Assembly: GCA_030737835.1 (NCBI GenBank) | Contig: CM060855.1 | Coordinates: 12,309,927 to 12,373,926, forward strand | Direction: 5' to 3' | Length of the DNA stretch: 64,000 nucleotides | From: Acorus gramineus | Taxonomy: Eukaryota > Streptophyta > Magnoliopsida > Acorales > Acoraceae | Shown: positions 10,801 to 20,976 of the stretch, one piece after another | Layout of the letters: each line of letters begins with the position of its first letter | Position numbering within the stretch: position 1 is the first letter of the stretch | The notes under the pieces: generated by a model | Told to the model about the DNA's origin: nothing | Databases searched by the model: none | Seen by the model: the letters and a program-made list of their open reading frames with translations, nothing else | Translations under genes and position numbers: made by a program

Positions 10801-13800
10801 ACCGCCATTGTATTAAATCATAGTTGTCCGGGCGGCTAAGCGCGGCGCTTAATTAAGATTTTATAATTGAAATTGGTAATTATATTAAAATTATTTATCT
10901 GTTTATCCATTTTTTTAATTTTTCCATGAATATTACTTAAAATGAAGAATACTATTTATAAATAAAGAACACATGGATGTAATTTATTGGTGCATGTCCA
11001 TTTCAAAAAAATTAATATAATCTAACCCTAGTGGCATTAAAGAAGGAGAAAAGGGGGAAGAGTTTGGAGGAGAATGAGATAAGAGTTCAAAAATTTTGAG
11101 GAGAGATAGGAGGGAGAGACAAAAAATCAATGGAGACTCACTTGGGATCGGGAGAATTCGCTGCACTGATGACCGGCAGAGTAGGTGATGTTTCAATCTT
11201 CCGATTATGTTTTTTTTGTCTTTTATTTTTGAGGTTAGGCGATGGGTTGGGCGACTAGGCGTGATTAAGGCGGGTTAGGCGTGATTTAGGGGGGTAGGCG
11301 GGCCTAGGCGCCCGCCTAATTAACATGCTATTAGGCGTCGCCCAGACAACTATGTATTAAATTTAAACAAAAGCGTACAAGCCGGTCTGAAGAGAAAGGA
11401 AACTAAAAGAGAGAGAGAGTGAACAAAAATGAAAAACCAGTTGACGAGACATCTACTGGCCACAACCAGACACAAAACTGATTGCTCCTCAATCCTAAGT
11501 CTCTCATTCTAGAGCCACAAACGAGCCGCTCCACCACAATGCCACAATGTTTCCCCCATTGTGTAATATAATAATCCACCGAATCCCATATCTTGACAGA
11601 GAGAAAAGGAACACCACTAAAGATGATCTTGTTCCTAGCCAACCAAATGCTCCAAATCGCAGCTGGAAAAATAACCTGAGATATTTTTGACACTTTTATC
11701 AGCATTCCTCAGGCGTTTACCAGTGCTCCACCTTCAGTCAAGCGAATCAAAATTGAATTGTTGTCAGTAACCTGCCCCCACTTTACCCGTAGTTATGCCA
11801 TCTGTATTGGATTATGTTTTGCCTCTGGTGGAAGTGACTTCAATGTGGCTCCGATCAGGCCAACGCATTCATGAGGAGGAAGGTCTGTCTTGGGCTGATG
11901 GTGGTGCTGATCGCGAGAGCTGGGGAACTGGGGTTTCGTTTAGCAAGTACTTGAGACTTGTTTCTTAGGCGTCTGAAGATCATGGAGGAATCACACAAAA
12001 ACAGCCCAGAAGTGCTCAAGATGGACTCTGTTAGAAGCGTGGATCTTGAAAAAGAGGAGACCAGGAAAACTAGGAAGCCACAAAAAGCAAACAGCGAGCT
12101 AATCAGCCTACTAAGCAGCGAATTGGGATGGGGTTTGCGTGGAACAAAGGCTAAAAGAAGATTGGGCAAAGAGACTTCAGAGGCAGATTGCTATTCTAAT
12201 CATTCGAGGGTGTCCTCAAGCTCTCAATGAAAGCTCTATCATGGAATATCAGGGGTCTGGGAGATCCAAGAAAGAGGGAGGCAGTGAAAGGGCTGTTGCA
12301 GAAATGTGGGATTGATGTCTTCTGTTTACAAGAAACTAAAATGGCGGTGCTAAAACCTTCTTTGTTGAGGCAACTGGGGGGCTTTTCATTGAGTGAGGCA
12401 GTGCATCTTCCTGCAATTGGTGCTTTCGGTGGAATAATTGTTGGATGGAGAAACAGTAAGTGGAATTGGACTGGGTCCTATTCTGTTACAGTAGTCCTTG
12501 AAGATTGTGGGACTGGTAAGAAGTGGATTTTCACTGGTGTTTATGGTCCTACTGATCCATGGGCTCAGTCTTCCTTTTGGAATGAGTTGTATGCTGTCCG
12601 GGCTCTTTGGGATGATCGTTGGTGTATTATGGGTGATTTCAATGCAACCATTTCTCCTGAAGAGTGAAGTTCTCAATCAATGTCACAAAGGGCGGTGTGT
12701 AAGTGATCCCGAGTTCGACTTCTACCCCCCAGCGAATTCCGTGAGTGGATACGGAAGTAGCGTGGATTGAGATCCCACTCTCTAATGACAAATTCACTTG
12801 GAGCAATTTGAGAGACCATCCCTATCCTCTTTGGTGTGTGAACAAGGTCATCCAAAACACTTCAAGTTCGAGAATTGGTGGCTTTTGGAAAATGACTTCC
12901 AGAATAAGGTGAAATCTTGGTGGTCCTTGGCGGACGTGGAAGGCAAAGGGGCTCGAAAGGTGGCAGGCAAACTCAAATTCCTCAAGCAATGATTTGATAG
13001 AATGGGATAAGAAGGCTCTAATTGCTCGGCATGCTCAAAAGGTTTCATTGGAAGAGATTATACACAAATGGGACAAGGTCAAAGAAGATATGAGCTTGAG
13101 CTTGTGGAACAAAAGAGAGCAAAAGAGGCACTTATGGTGTCTTTCGGCAAGAGGAGGAATCATGGCGTCAAAGATCAAGGGCGATTTGGCTCAAAGCCGG
13201 TGACGGTCTATTACCTCTATTTTGAGTGGTGACGGGCGCATTGAAGATAAGGAGGAAATTGAAGAGCACATTGTTTGCCATTTCAAAACCTTTTTTCGGA
13301 AAGACAACTCTTGGCTCCCTAAATGGATGTTTATCTTCCTCATTTGACCCTAGGACAATGTGAGGTCCTTGGTTTGCCCTTCGGTGAAGATGAAATAAAG
13401 GATGCTATTCTCCAAATGGATGGGGATAAAGCTCCAAGTCTCGATGGGTTTACTTTGAAGTTCTTTCAAACCTTTTGGAATGTGGTGAGAGATGGAGATG
13501 GTGCATGAATTTTATGAATGTCGCCAAGGATGTGCTTGCCTTAATGCTACTTTCATTGCTCTCATTCTGAAAAAGAGCAGTGCAGAAGCTATTGGAGATT
13601 TTCGGCCTACAAGTCTCTTGAGCGGCTCTTATAAGATCATTGCTAAGATCTTGGCGAACCGTCTCTGAAAAGTTATCGTGGACTTAGTTGACTGTAGTCA
13701 ATCGGCTTTCATTCAAGGTAGATCCCTCCTTGATGGTTTTTTTATTGCACAAATGCGTGGCCGGAGCACATAAAGACAAGCAGAAAGGCTTCCTTTACAA

Positions 13801-15209
13801 ACACGATTTTGAGAAAGCGAATGATTCCGTTCGTTGGGATTTCTTTTGGAAAGTGATTGAAGATTATGGATTCTCTCCTAGGTGGCGTTGGTGGTTGAAG
13901 GAATGCATTGGTGCGGTTAATAGAAAAGCAACCGGATATTTTGATTCGGGGAGGGGGCTCCGGCAAGGGGATCCCTTATCCCATCTCATCTTCATTCTAG
14001 TGGATAATGTGCTTAGTAGAATAATTCGCAAGGCGGTGGAAGGCTGATGGATTCATGGAATAGAAGTTTCACGAGGAGGGTCTCGGATCACACATATCCA
14101 ATATGCTGATGTTACCATTCTCCTTTGTGATGAGAGAGTGCAATTTGGTTGGATTGAAGTTCATCACCGATTGCTCTGAGTTAGTTTCCGATCTCAATGT
14201 GAACTTCTCAAAAAGTAGTTTGGTGGGCAAAAATGTCTCATTTGAGGAGGTGGTTAAATGCGCAACAAGAATGGGCTGCGGTGGCTAAAATCCCCCCGCC
14301 TCACTGACCACCAAATGGAGACCATGAAGGGCTCCATGAGATTTGGTGGAATATTACCTTCTAATAGGGGAAAAACTTGCCAGGAGGAGGATCTCTGAAT
14401 ATCCTAACTGTTGTGCACCCCTTTTTTATCGATAGGATTTCTCAAAGAAGAATTTAGAGCATTTTATTGTGATGTGCAGCCATATTAGGGTCCATTTAAA
14501 TCTGCGTTTGAGCCGATTCTGCAATCAGAATCCCAAAACTGTAAAATGCAGATCCAAATAGGCCAGGTTTGCTTTAAGGAAAACTAAGTTAAGCTTTTTA
14601 TGTGTGGAATTTTTTTTTTTTTTTTGCAGGCTCGAAAAGTGAGCTTTTGAAAAACAGAGTTTGAAAACAGCTTTAAGTGAATCTTTGCTTTTCAATTTCA
14701 CATCCAAACGGACCCTTCATGTGTGTATTGATAACATACAATAATGTGGAAAACTCATGTAAACTCACTAGAGGATCATTGTATTTGACACCAAGTAACC
14801 CATCACAATTGCTGTAATCTTTTTCCTTTTAGCTTCAAGACACTCAGATGATTTTGATATGCTTTCAGGTCACCCATGGATCATATTCTACTCGGAATCC
14901 CCAGCGAAGGCATTACCTGTCAAGTCAACAGGCCAGGAAGCTGCGGCGAGAGTTATGCTCCAAAGAAAAAGGGCTGGTAACGGTTGTCTCACGAATGATT
15001 TTGACGAGCTTTGCTCATTAGAGAGCTCAAGCCAGAGGTCGTATGACGACAACGAAAACGACGACACTGGCCTTGTTGACGTCCTAGCGGCTGCCATCTC
15101 CCGTGTGAGGATATCTGAGCCCAAGCGAACCAGGCTCTGTGTGCCTGCAGGACCAATTCAGCAGAGTTGCTCGTCTAACATGAAGACTAAGCTATGTACA
15201 GCATTCTGA
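4139..15209 (+). CDS. PEPKR2: PEPKR2-type Ser/Thr protein kinase (three exons)
   Basis: Exons 4139-4898, 7897-8193 and 14869-15209 join at consensus GT-AG sites with phases that match, giving 465 residues, close to the roughly 470 I recall for Arabidopsis PEPKR2 (phosphoenolpyruvate carboxylase kinase-related kinase 2). An Arg/Lys- and Glu-rich N-terminal tail (1-107) precedes the kinase domain (about 108-362). Visible motifs are the glycine loop IGKGKFGSV (114-122), ATP-binding Lys137, helix-C Glu150, HRDLKPEN with catalytic Asp226, DFG (244-246) and APE (268-270). All are intact, so an active kinase is expected. The C-terminal exon (SHPWI onward) lacks EF hands and a CDPK autoinhibitory region, as in PEPKRs, and carries the conserved-looking stretch AAISRVRISEPKR. 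The family belongs to the CDPK-SnRK superfamily; its substrate is not known from sequence. Both introns are loaded with retroelements. Confidence 0.9.
5128..5254 (+). mobile_element. Severely 5'-truncated LINE 3' tail
   Basis: A 127-bp insertion ending in an A-rich tail (ccaaaaaaagag) with a LINE-type 3' end (ttaatgaaatttggtagggttc). It is bounded by the perfect 17-bp direct repeat agatggggttcttagta at 5111-5127 and 5255-5271. This is the signature of target-primed reverse transcription. It lies in kinase intron 1 in sense orientation. Confidence 0.85.
7277..7708 (-). mobile_element. 5'-truncated LINE, antisense in kinase intron 1
   Basis: A 432-bp minus-strand LINE end. The poly(A) tail appears as a T run at the left edge, and the minus-strand ORF (7371-7598) reads as the LINE C-terminus (IFKGGIPYTENIWESAL). 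The perfect 15-bp direct repeat atgaaacctgtaggt lies at 7262-7276 and 7709-7723. The undiverged duplication indicates a comparatively young insertion. Confidence 0.88.
7897..8193 (+). CDS. PEPKR2: Kinase exon 2 (activation loop to C-lobe)
   Basis: It opens after ttgtacag and reads GQSLSGIVGSPAYVAPEV, continuing the DFG segment of exon 1 in phase. It covers the APE motif, the conserved DVWAAGVLL helix F region, and the LLTRD-like MLTRDVSKRMTADEIL motif. The donor is at ctga|gtaagc (8193/8194). The frame stays open about 210 nt beyond the donor, so unspliced reads would look coding for a while. Confidence 0.9.
10770..11710 (-). mobile_element. LINE C-terminal fragment, split by a hAT-like insertion
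   Basis: The minus-strand ORF 11403-11705 reads IFPAAIWSIWLARNKIIFSG, the typical segment downstream of the zf-RVT domain in plant L1-type LINEs. The fragment continues leftward to about 10770 (ggcggtgataagccaacc on the minus strand) once the inner element at 10819-11354 is discounted. No clear target duplication was found at its ends. Confidence 0.7.
10819..11354. mobile_element. hAT-like non-autonomous element (GGCGCCTAGGCG core)
   Basis: 536 bp with terminal inverted repeats CATAGTTGTCCGGGCG and CATAGTTGTCTGGGCG (right end read inverted). The perfect 8-bp target duplication tattaaat lies at 10811-10818 and 11355-11362. The right subterminal zone is dense in gcgcctaggcg and ttaggcgtg words. 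No transposase ORF is present. It interrupted an older LINE fragment. Confidence 0.85.
11730..14400 (+). mobile_element. Decayed L1-type LINE in kinase intron 2
   Basis: Sense-strand non-LTR retrotransposon. The end of an ORF1-like frame (to about 12230) abuts an ATG at 12227 that opens an APE-type endonuclease segment of 146 residues (MKALSWNIRGLG, CLQETK, GDFNA). Further pieces in shifting frames give linker and reverse-transcriptase sequence (KFENWWL, DKAPSLDGF, GLRQGDPLS) to about 14290. The RT active-site box reads YADV where YADD is usual. Several stops and frameshifts make it inactive. It belongs to the same family as the copy at 55.8-60.7 kb. The 3' end is not defined. Confidence 0.85.
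12227..12667 (+). pseudogene. LINE apurinic endonuclease domain, remnant ORF
   Basis: This 146-codon frame keeps the exonuclease-endonuclease-phosphatase fold motifs in order: N-terminal SWNIRGLG, catalytic Glu in CLQETK (about residue 37), TGVYGP, and GDFNA near the end. The stop at 12665 cuts it off before the C-terminal SDH box expected for the family. It is part of the decayed LINE described above. Confidence 0.8.
14487..14718. mobile_element. MITE with AGGGTCC termini
   Basis: The left end TAGGGTCCATTTAAATCTG and the inverted right end AAGGGTCCGTTTGGATGTG form imperfect terminal inverted repeats about 230 bp apart, with an internal T run at 14611. The termini resemble hAT-type MITEs. 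No clear duplication was recognised. It lies about 150 bp before kinase exon 3. Confidence 0.55.
14869..15209 (+). CDS. PEPKR2: Kinase exon 3 (C-terminal tail)
   Basis: The acceptor is gctttcag|gtcacc. It reads SHPWIIFYSE, finishing the kinase C-lobe, then a 100-residue Ser/Asp-rich tail containing AAISRVRISEPKRTRLC and ending CSSNMKTKLCTAF. The TGA is at 15207-15209. The tail motif is conserved in PEPKR2 proteins as I recall them and separates this gene from PPCK and CDPK relatives. Confidence 0.88.
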
Positions 15210-15900
15210 CCTCAAAAGACAACCCCACGTACGGCAGCCTATCTGACCTGCTGGAACTACTGAGGTTTGACAAATCCAGCAAGCCCAACGCCTAAAGATG
15301 GAGAGGGTCAACCAGTGAGGCCTTGGGTTTAATTTTTAGTGGAGTCAGATCTGTTGATTTAGTTTGGTCCAATATTACTGATGCTGTATTAAACAGGAAG
15401 GTGTAGATATCTGTTGTAAATAAGGATGTCACTGTATGATAGGTGTCTCTGAAAGATCATGAGAATGAACTGAATCCTATTCTGAAATCCTTGCAAGACC
15501 GGATTAGTAAGAAGTACCACCTTTTGGGTGTGCTTTTGGACTTGCCATATGATTCAGATGTGGAAACTTAATTCAGGTAATCCAGATTATTGGGTGACAA
15601 AAAGCCTACCCCACATGAAATTAGGTATAAAATGAATTTATCCGGATTTATGATATTGGGTGTAGTTACACATGGTCGCATTTACAGTTCCTGTGTGCTG
15701 TTTCACGTATCTCCAACTCGTCAAATGTAGCTTGTGTGATTATTCAATTTATTAGAGTATATATCTCATATTTATGAAAATGTATGCGTAGTTACGTGAT
15801 AAAAAATCTTCTAATGTGGTTTATATTTTACTATCTCAGTTTATATTTCATTATGAAAAGCATAATGAAATAGTATGTATTCAAATCATATTAGTATGTA
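15210..15900 (+). other. Kinase 3' flank and spacer
   Basis: The likely 3' UTR follows the stop. An AATAAG-type hexamer near 15419 (gtaaataaggatg) could serve in polyadenylation, but the cleavage site is not determinable. No further gene to 15900. Confidence 0.4.
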
Positions 15901-15921
15901 CACCATTTTTTTTTGGATAAT

Positions 15922-16181
15922 GTTACGTATGGTCTAGTTTCCAGCTCCAATTTTGGTGGTGTGTTTTGAATTTTTAAAAAACAGTGTACCTCATTTATTG
16001 AGGTATATGCTTTTATAAAAAAATGAATCATATATTCCAATGAATTGCATGGATGTATTTATAAAAAATGTGAATTTTTTCTATTGATTTATATATTTTG
16101 TTAATGTGAGTATATGCTTCGATGATTTTTGAACAGTGCAGATAGGACTGGAATTGGGGTTGGGAAAAAAAACTATGTAAC
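15922..16181. mobile_element. MITE family A, copy at 15.9 kb
   Basis: 260 bp bounded by inverted GTTAC ends (gttacgtatggtc at left, ctatgtaac at right). The interior shares a series of phrases with the 38541-38804 copy: agtgtacctcattt, tatatgcttttataaa, catatattccaat, gcatggatgtatttataaaa, ttgttaatgtgag. It is clearly a dispersed short element. The superfamily is uncertain because no target duplication was resolved. Confidence 0.6.
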
Positions 16182-16249
16182 AACATTCTTTTTTTTGTAA
16201 AAAAATATAATTTATTAGCTAAGTATAGAAAAATTCAAAATTTATTGTC

Positions 16250-16415
16250 TTCGAGTGGTGAGCCGATGAGGTGACGGCCTGCGGAAGTGGTGAGCCGACC
16301 TGCAGAGGTGACCCGAGGAGGCGCGCCGATGAGGCGAGCTGAGGTGATGGGCTGAGGAGGCATCCTGCGCAAGTGACCAGAGGAGGTGGCCTGAGGTGGC
16401 AAGCAGGGGTCCGAT
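16250..16415. repeat. GC-rich degenerate minisatellite
   Basis: About ten imperfect units built on gaggtga, gtgagccga and gatgagg spacings (for example gtggtgagccgatgaggtga and aggaggcgcgccgatgagg). It contrasts sharply with the AT-rich surroundings. It directly precedes the retrotransposon-like relic, which suggests it belonged to that element. Confidence 0.6.
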
Positions 16416-17438
16416 AGTCTATTTCAAGATCTCGTTTTGTTCGTCAGACCAATAAGATGAACAAAAGAACAGACTAATTAAAATATATTATTAAATTAGA
16501 TATAGATAATATATTAATATTAGGAAAATTCAATATCAAATATAAAAACGGTCTAATATCAGATTAGACATGAGAGATCTCTCGTGTGGAGATGCCCTCC
16601 TTTTATTCTCCTCATGGATTGGAGTGTTATTATGCTCATCTCGGAGGAGTTCGTTCTTGCATAGCGCCGTGTCCAAGGCGCGACGAAGTTCTTTTGTCTC
16701 AAAATCAGATTACCCGATTTGAAGCTTGGCCTCGTCAATGCAGTGCTGCCTGTCGACGACATTTAGTCCACTGTGGATGTTGCGCTAGGCAGAGATGAGG
16801 GTTCCCTTGCATTGGCTGGATCACCAGAGTCAGTGCGGTCGGAGGATTTTTCTTGGGAGGCATGGTGAAGAGCTAAGCTTTTCGTGCAATTCCCACAGAC
16901 AGACGGCGCCAAGCTAGAGGAGCGGAAAATTGACGTATCGGGTTCAGGTAGTCGGATCTGTTCGCTCCGTTTCCTCCAACGAGTACCGCTAGGTTATCGA
17001 CAATCCTCCTCCTCGAGCATCGTGAAAACGAGATGGGGGTGACCTGCAAAAAACCCTCTGATGCTCAAGTCAACTGATGTTGTACAAAAAATTTAGTGAA
17101 AAAATATTTCTCACATACCTCAATATGGAGAATTGATTCCCTATTTATAGTACTTTGGTAGGTGCTCTAGGATCAATGATAGATCTCTCTCTCATCGGAC
17201 AAATGAGGAGAGATTCTTGGTTTAAGAGATCAAATCTATGTATATTTAGGGATTTTTGAATCAATGATTAATTATCCTTGATTAAATATACACATTTTGT
17301 TTGAGATTTTTATGAATCAATTAATGATGTTTCCAAATCTAGCATATATTGTTGGAATATGTGAATCAATTATTGATAGCTTCAAATCTCAAATATATAC
17401 TGTTAGGATTTGAGAAATTAACCATTGATGGACCTTAA

Positions 17439-17439
17439 T

Positions 17440-17491
<52 letters not shown>

Positions 17492-17771
17492 ATATATGGC
17501 GCGGACCATATACCTCATTTTAGGTGTGGTCTGTGTGTCAATCATCCGACAATATGGGATTTTTTAATCGGGGGAAAAAATAATCCCCCATAAAAAAAAA
17601 ATATAAGAAAAAAAATCAGATTGTGTGTTTTTCAAAAACACATTACGGATATTTTTCTCTTGATTTTTTTTTTATTTTTTATCTTCTCACCAAAATTTTA
17701 AATACCCCCCAATTACGGACATTATGAGGTGACTGCATATTAAAAAATGAGTGATGATCCGCACCATATAT

Positions 17772-17824
<53 letters not shown>
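17439..17824. repeat. Two TA microsatellites flanking a MITE
   Basis: Pure TA runs occur at about 17440-17479 and 17775-17824. They appear to be one TA tract split by the insertion described at 17492-17773. Confidence 0.8.
17492..17773. mobile_element. MITE inserted in a TA microsatellite
   Basis: About 280 bp. The left end atatatggcgcggaccat and the right end read inverted, atatatggtgcggatcat, are matching terminal inverted repeats. The interior contains nested palindromic pieces (ttacggacat and inverted neighbours, cccccataaaaaa). Being bracketed by TA repeats recalls the rice Micron-type MITEs. Confidence 0.65.
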
Positions 17825-17829
<5 letters not shown>

Positions 17830-18120
17830 GGATTTGAAAGATTAATGGTCCCAAAAAATCAAATATATATATTATTGGGATTTGAAAAATCGGTCAATGA
17901 TAGTTCCAAATCCAATATATAACATGAGATTTGTATGAGATTATAAGATCTCTACATTGATAACTCAAAAATCATATTTTCTGTTAGGGTTTGATAATAA
18001 ATTTGACTTGATTTTTTCTAATTGTCGGATGGATGTGAATGAGTCGATGGGTCGGATTCACAGATCGTGGGTGATTCGAATCATGGATTTTTGTTAATCG
18101 GATCTTAGACCACAAACACG

Positions 18121-19074
18121 TAGTCCATAATTAATGGACTCAGAATATGTCCCTGATGTTGTGAGAGTTGATTGGATCCGGACTCAATTAGATAACCCAT
18201 TAGTAAACGAAATTGCGGGCCATGCTTATGCAATGATTACGTGCTCTTTGTACCTTGGAAGATGTGAGAGGAATCAAAACACGTTGTGTGATGGAATAAT
18301 TAACGTGAAGCTTTTCTCTAAAAAGCCATGACCATTATTGAAAGTGGTACCTTAGAACAGTGCGTTGTAAGCAAGGAAAGGACGGTCCGGATCAATGGAT
18401 CAGCCATCAAATTAGGAAGGATACATTAATTAATTAATTCAGCTACTATACACAGCTTATTGGATCACAAACCCAACAGTCAACACCCCTCCTTCCCCCA
18501 AATAAATAAATAAATAAATGAATAAAAGAAAAGAAAAAAGGGCGATCGGATGTCACATGTGCACGCATTGAACTTTGTTATCTTCGTATCTCCCCTGCCA
18601 CGTCTTTTACATATGCACTGTTCCAAGCTTGTTTCCTGATATACATCAATGAAGGTTGACTTCAATACTATTGACAGTCCATAGATGAAACTTTGATAAT
18701 GTTACTAAAGGCCTGCTTACATCCTTGCGTGTAATTTTTTATATTTTTTTAAAGATGTATGCATGGATGTAAATATTTTTATAAGTGCTTTACTTATTTT
18801 ATTAAATTGTATGAACTTATTTATATAAAAAGTAAAAAGTTAGATGTTTAATTTACCTTTTGTAAAAGGGAATATCTATAAGAACTCCTAGCATAACTTT
18901 CTACTTAATGTCAAGTCCATCTAATCTATTTTTAGTGGCATTTGCGTCTATACCACTTATACTAATATAGGATCTAGTGTATTGTATTTCATCGGCTCTC
19001 TCGTAAGTTTTACCGAAATATTTATAAGTGTTAATGAGATATTTACGTGTCTCATTTCACTTATTTTACACGTG
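18121..19074. other. Spacer, no gene recognised
   Basis: AT-rich DNA with short chance ORFs (18134-18331 reads through a stretch continuous with the relic to its left). A TAAA/AATA microsatellite lies near 18505. No gene motif was seen. Confidence 0.4.
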
Positions 19075-19083
19075 AATATTATG

Positions 19084-19264
19084 GGTAAACGGCGTGTCTA
19101 TCCTCGTCGAGCCCGACCATTTTACTTTTTCTTACGTTTACTGCATACATTGCACTCTGTTTCCTCTCCCCCCCAATTCAAACCTGTAACTAATCTATTT
19201 TGTAATGAAAGTGATTGGTAGCAAGTGTCTACCTTTTTTCCAAAAAAAAAAAAAAAAAAATGCT
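19084..19264 (+). mobile_element. 5'-truncated LINE 3' tail
   Basis: About 180 bp ending ttttgtaatgaaagtgattggtagc, then an 18-base poly(A). The end closely matches the LINE tail at 44395-44425 (aaatcgattggtagcatg). Direct repeat aatattatg at 19075-19083 and 19265-19273. Confidence 0.7.
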
Positions 19265-19389
19265 AATATTATGATAATTTTAATCACATATCAGTTTCTT
19301 ATTAGAGATAAACAAGAACTATCATACTCCAAAATCTACAATTTCTTACAACATTTTTCATCCAAGTCTCCCTAATTAATTTTTAAGAA

Positions 19390-19945
19390 AATTTTGGACC
19401 CATTTTCAATCCTAAATACAATATGCACCCTTTTTTATTTTTATAAAAATAGTGTACCTCTAACCAGATATGTATTTTTTTTTATAAAAGATGAAGTGTA
19501 TATTTCAATGATTTGTATGAACTCATTTAGAGAATATGTAAAAAATTTCTTAACAATGTATATATATCAAGTTATAATGAGTACTACAGGTGGCTAACGA
19601 GGTATATACGACTGTAAATAGGGCTGTAAAATAGGTTGAGTGTAACAACGCGCTAATTTTTTTCAACGATTACAAATTTAAGATATCTGTTACATTTAGT
19701 TATTTTACAGCCTAAAAGACATTCATATACCTTCTAAGTCCTTCACTCACCACAAAGAGATATATACCTCATTGAAATTTTTTTACATTCTACAAATAAT
19801 ATCATTCAATTCAGTGGAGTATATACTTTATCATTTATAAAAATACATACTTCATTAGACGTATTTGATTTTTCAAAAAATTAATAAAAACATGGGCATA
19901 CTATGTTTTGTAGCCCAAAAGGAGACTTGAGTAGTTGAGTGTAAC
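19390..19945. repeat. Two adjacent MITE family A relatives
   Basis: Sequence around 19430-19640 and 19690-19945 repeats family A phrases (agtgtacctct, tttataaaagatgaagtgtatattt, tatatacctcatt, tagacgtatttga) and each half ends with gagtgtaac. The second copy ends 29 bp upstream of the TATA box of the GT61 gene, so MITE sequence makes up the upstream promoter. Confidence 0.5.
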
Positions 19946-19973
19946 ATTTTATCAAACTTAAACTATATGTATG

Positions 19974-19984
19974 TATATATATAG
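19974..19984 (+). promoter_or_regulatory. TATA box of the GT61 gene
   Basis: TATATATATAG lies 72 nt upstream of the start codon at 20056, so the predicted leader is short, about 40 nt. This spacing is normal for plant TATA promoters. Confidence 0.6.
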
Positions 19985-20055
19985 AGAGAAAAACAAACAA
20001 TGTGCAACCTCTGAAAGCCTCACAACTACACCAACTGGGGTAGGCCATTCCCACC

Positions 20056-20976
20056 ATGACCACTGACCATCAGAGCCCAAGGTCCTCCTCCACCCACCCA
20101 TGGCCGAAACACCTCCCCATCCTCCTCATCTTCCTCATAACATCCCTCCTCCTCCTCCTCCAAATCCAATCCCTCCGCAACACATTCAACATCACCTCCC
20201 CTTCCGCATGGTCCTCCCTCTTCACCCCCAACTCTCTCGACGACCACCAACGTCTCCGCGACTCCGTCACGTTCCTCCCCCTCAAGGACCTCCGCTTCTC
20301 CAAGACCCCCATGGACGGTAACACCTGGTTCATGAGCTCCCTCAACGACACGCGCGACCCGGGCGAGTCCGAGAGCCTCCACTTCCCCTCCCCCGCCTCC
20401 AAAGGCAGGCTCCTCTGCCTTTTAGGACGCGACGCCTCCGACGGCTCGAAGAACCACTACGCGCTCTCGTGGCCCGACGCCCTCCCTCACGGCGCGTCCG
20501 TCCTCGGAGGCCTTACCTTCGTCTGCGACACCCACTACGACTACGACAACATATGGCACGCCATGGGCGCGGTCTTCCCCTTCGTGCGCTGGCACACCAG
20601 GAACCACTGCGCGAGGCCCGCGCGGTGGGTGCTCTACCACTGGGGCGAGGTCCGCTCGTCCGTGGCGCCCTGGGTGCGCGCGCTCCTCACTGCGGTTTTC
20701 ATTGACGAACCCAATGTCAAAGTCTTGGCGGATGATGACGGCCCCACTTGTTTCGAGGAGGCCGTGGTGTTCAGGCACAACCAGGGCGCGATGTCGCTAG
20801 ACGCCAAGCGCGCCGTGTACGACACGCTGCGGTGCAAGGCCAGATCGTACTGCAACATCACCCGGACCCAAACCGACTCGATAAGACTGACTCTGTTTCT
20901 CAGGACGGGCGCGCGGGCGTTCGCGAACGAGTTGGATGTAATCCGGGTCTTCAAGAGAGAGTGCGATGGCTTGCAG
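20056..20976 (+). CDS. GT61 exon 1
   Basis: 307 codons from the first ATG to the donor ttgcag|gtaagc. It carries the membrane anchor, the stem and the N-terminal part of the catalytic region (CDTHYDYDNIWHAMG, FVRWHTRNHCARPARWVLYHW). GC content is far above that of exon 2 and the intron, with strong C/G preference at third codon positions. Confidence 0.88.

Larger units (their letters stand above)
8194..14868 (+). other. Kinase intron 2 (6,675 nt)
   Basis: It starts gtaagca and ends gctttcag. It contains a minus-strand LINE tail split by a hAT-like element (10.77-11.71 kb), a sense-strand LINE with endonuclease and reverse-transcriptase remnants (11.73-14.4 kb) and a MITE (14.49-14.72 kb). 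From 8.2 to 10.7 kb it is AT-rich, with a local duplication of the phrase ctcacactttcattt near 8755-8865 and a long T run at 10381, and no gene was recognised. Confidence 0.85.
16430..18120 (-). mobile_element. Retrotransposon-like relic (probable LTR type)
   Basis: A moderately GC-rich tract around 16560-17090 (with cctgcaaaaaaccctctgatgc) is followed by AT-rich sequence containing a minus-strand TATA box (ctataaataggg, about 17135-17146) and repeated phrases such as gatttgagaaatta and gggatttgaaaga. It looks like an old, broken LTR-retrotransposon-like element in minus orientation, later invaded by a MITE in its TA tract. No complete terminal repeats were found; class assignment is tentative. 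Confidence 0.35.

Noticed and set aside
4139-15209. Calcium-dependent protein kinase (CDPK) assignment
   Set aside because: There are no EF hands and no autoinhibitory junction after the kinase domain; the C-terminal tail fits PEPKR2.
20026-20778. Several long antisense and alternate-frame ORFs over GT61 exon 1
   Set aside because: These arise from high GC3 in exon 1 and show no recognisable protein.
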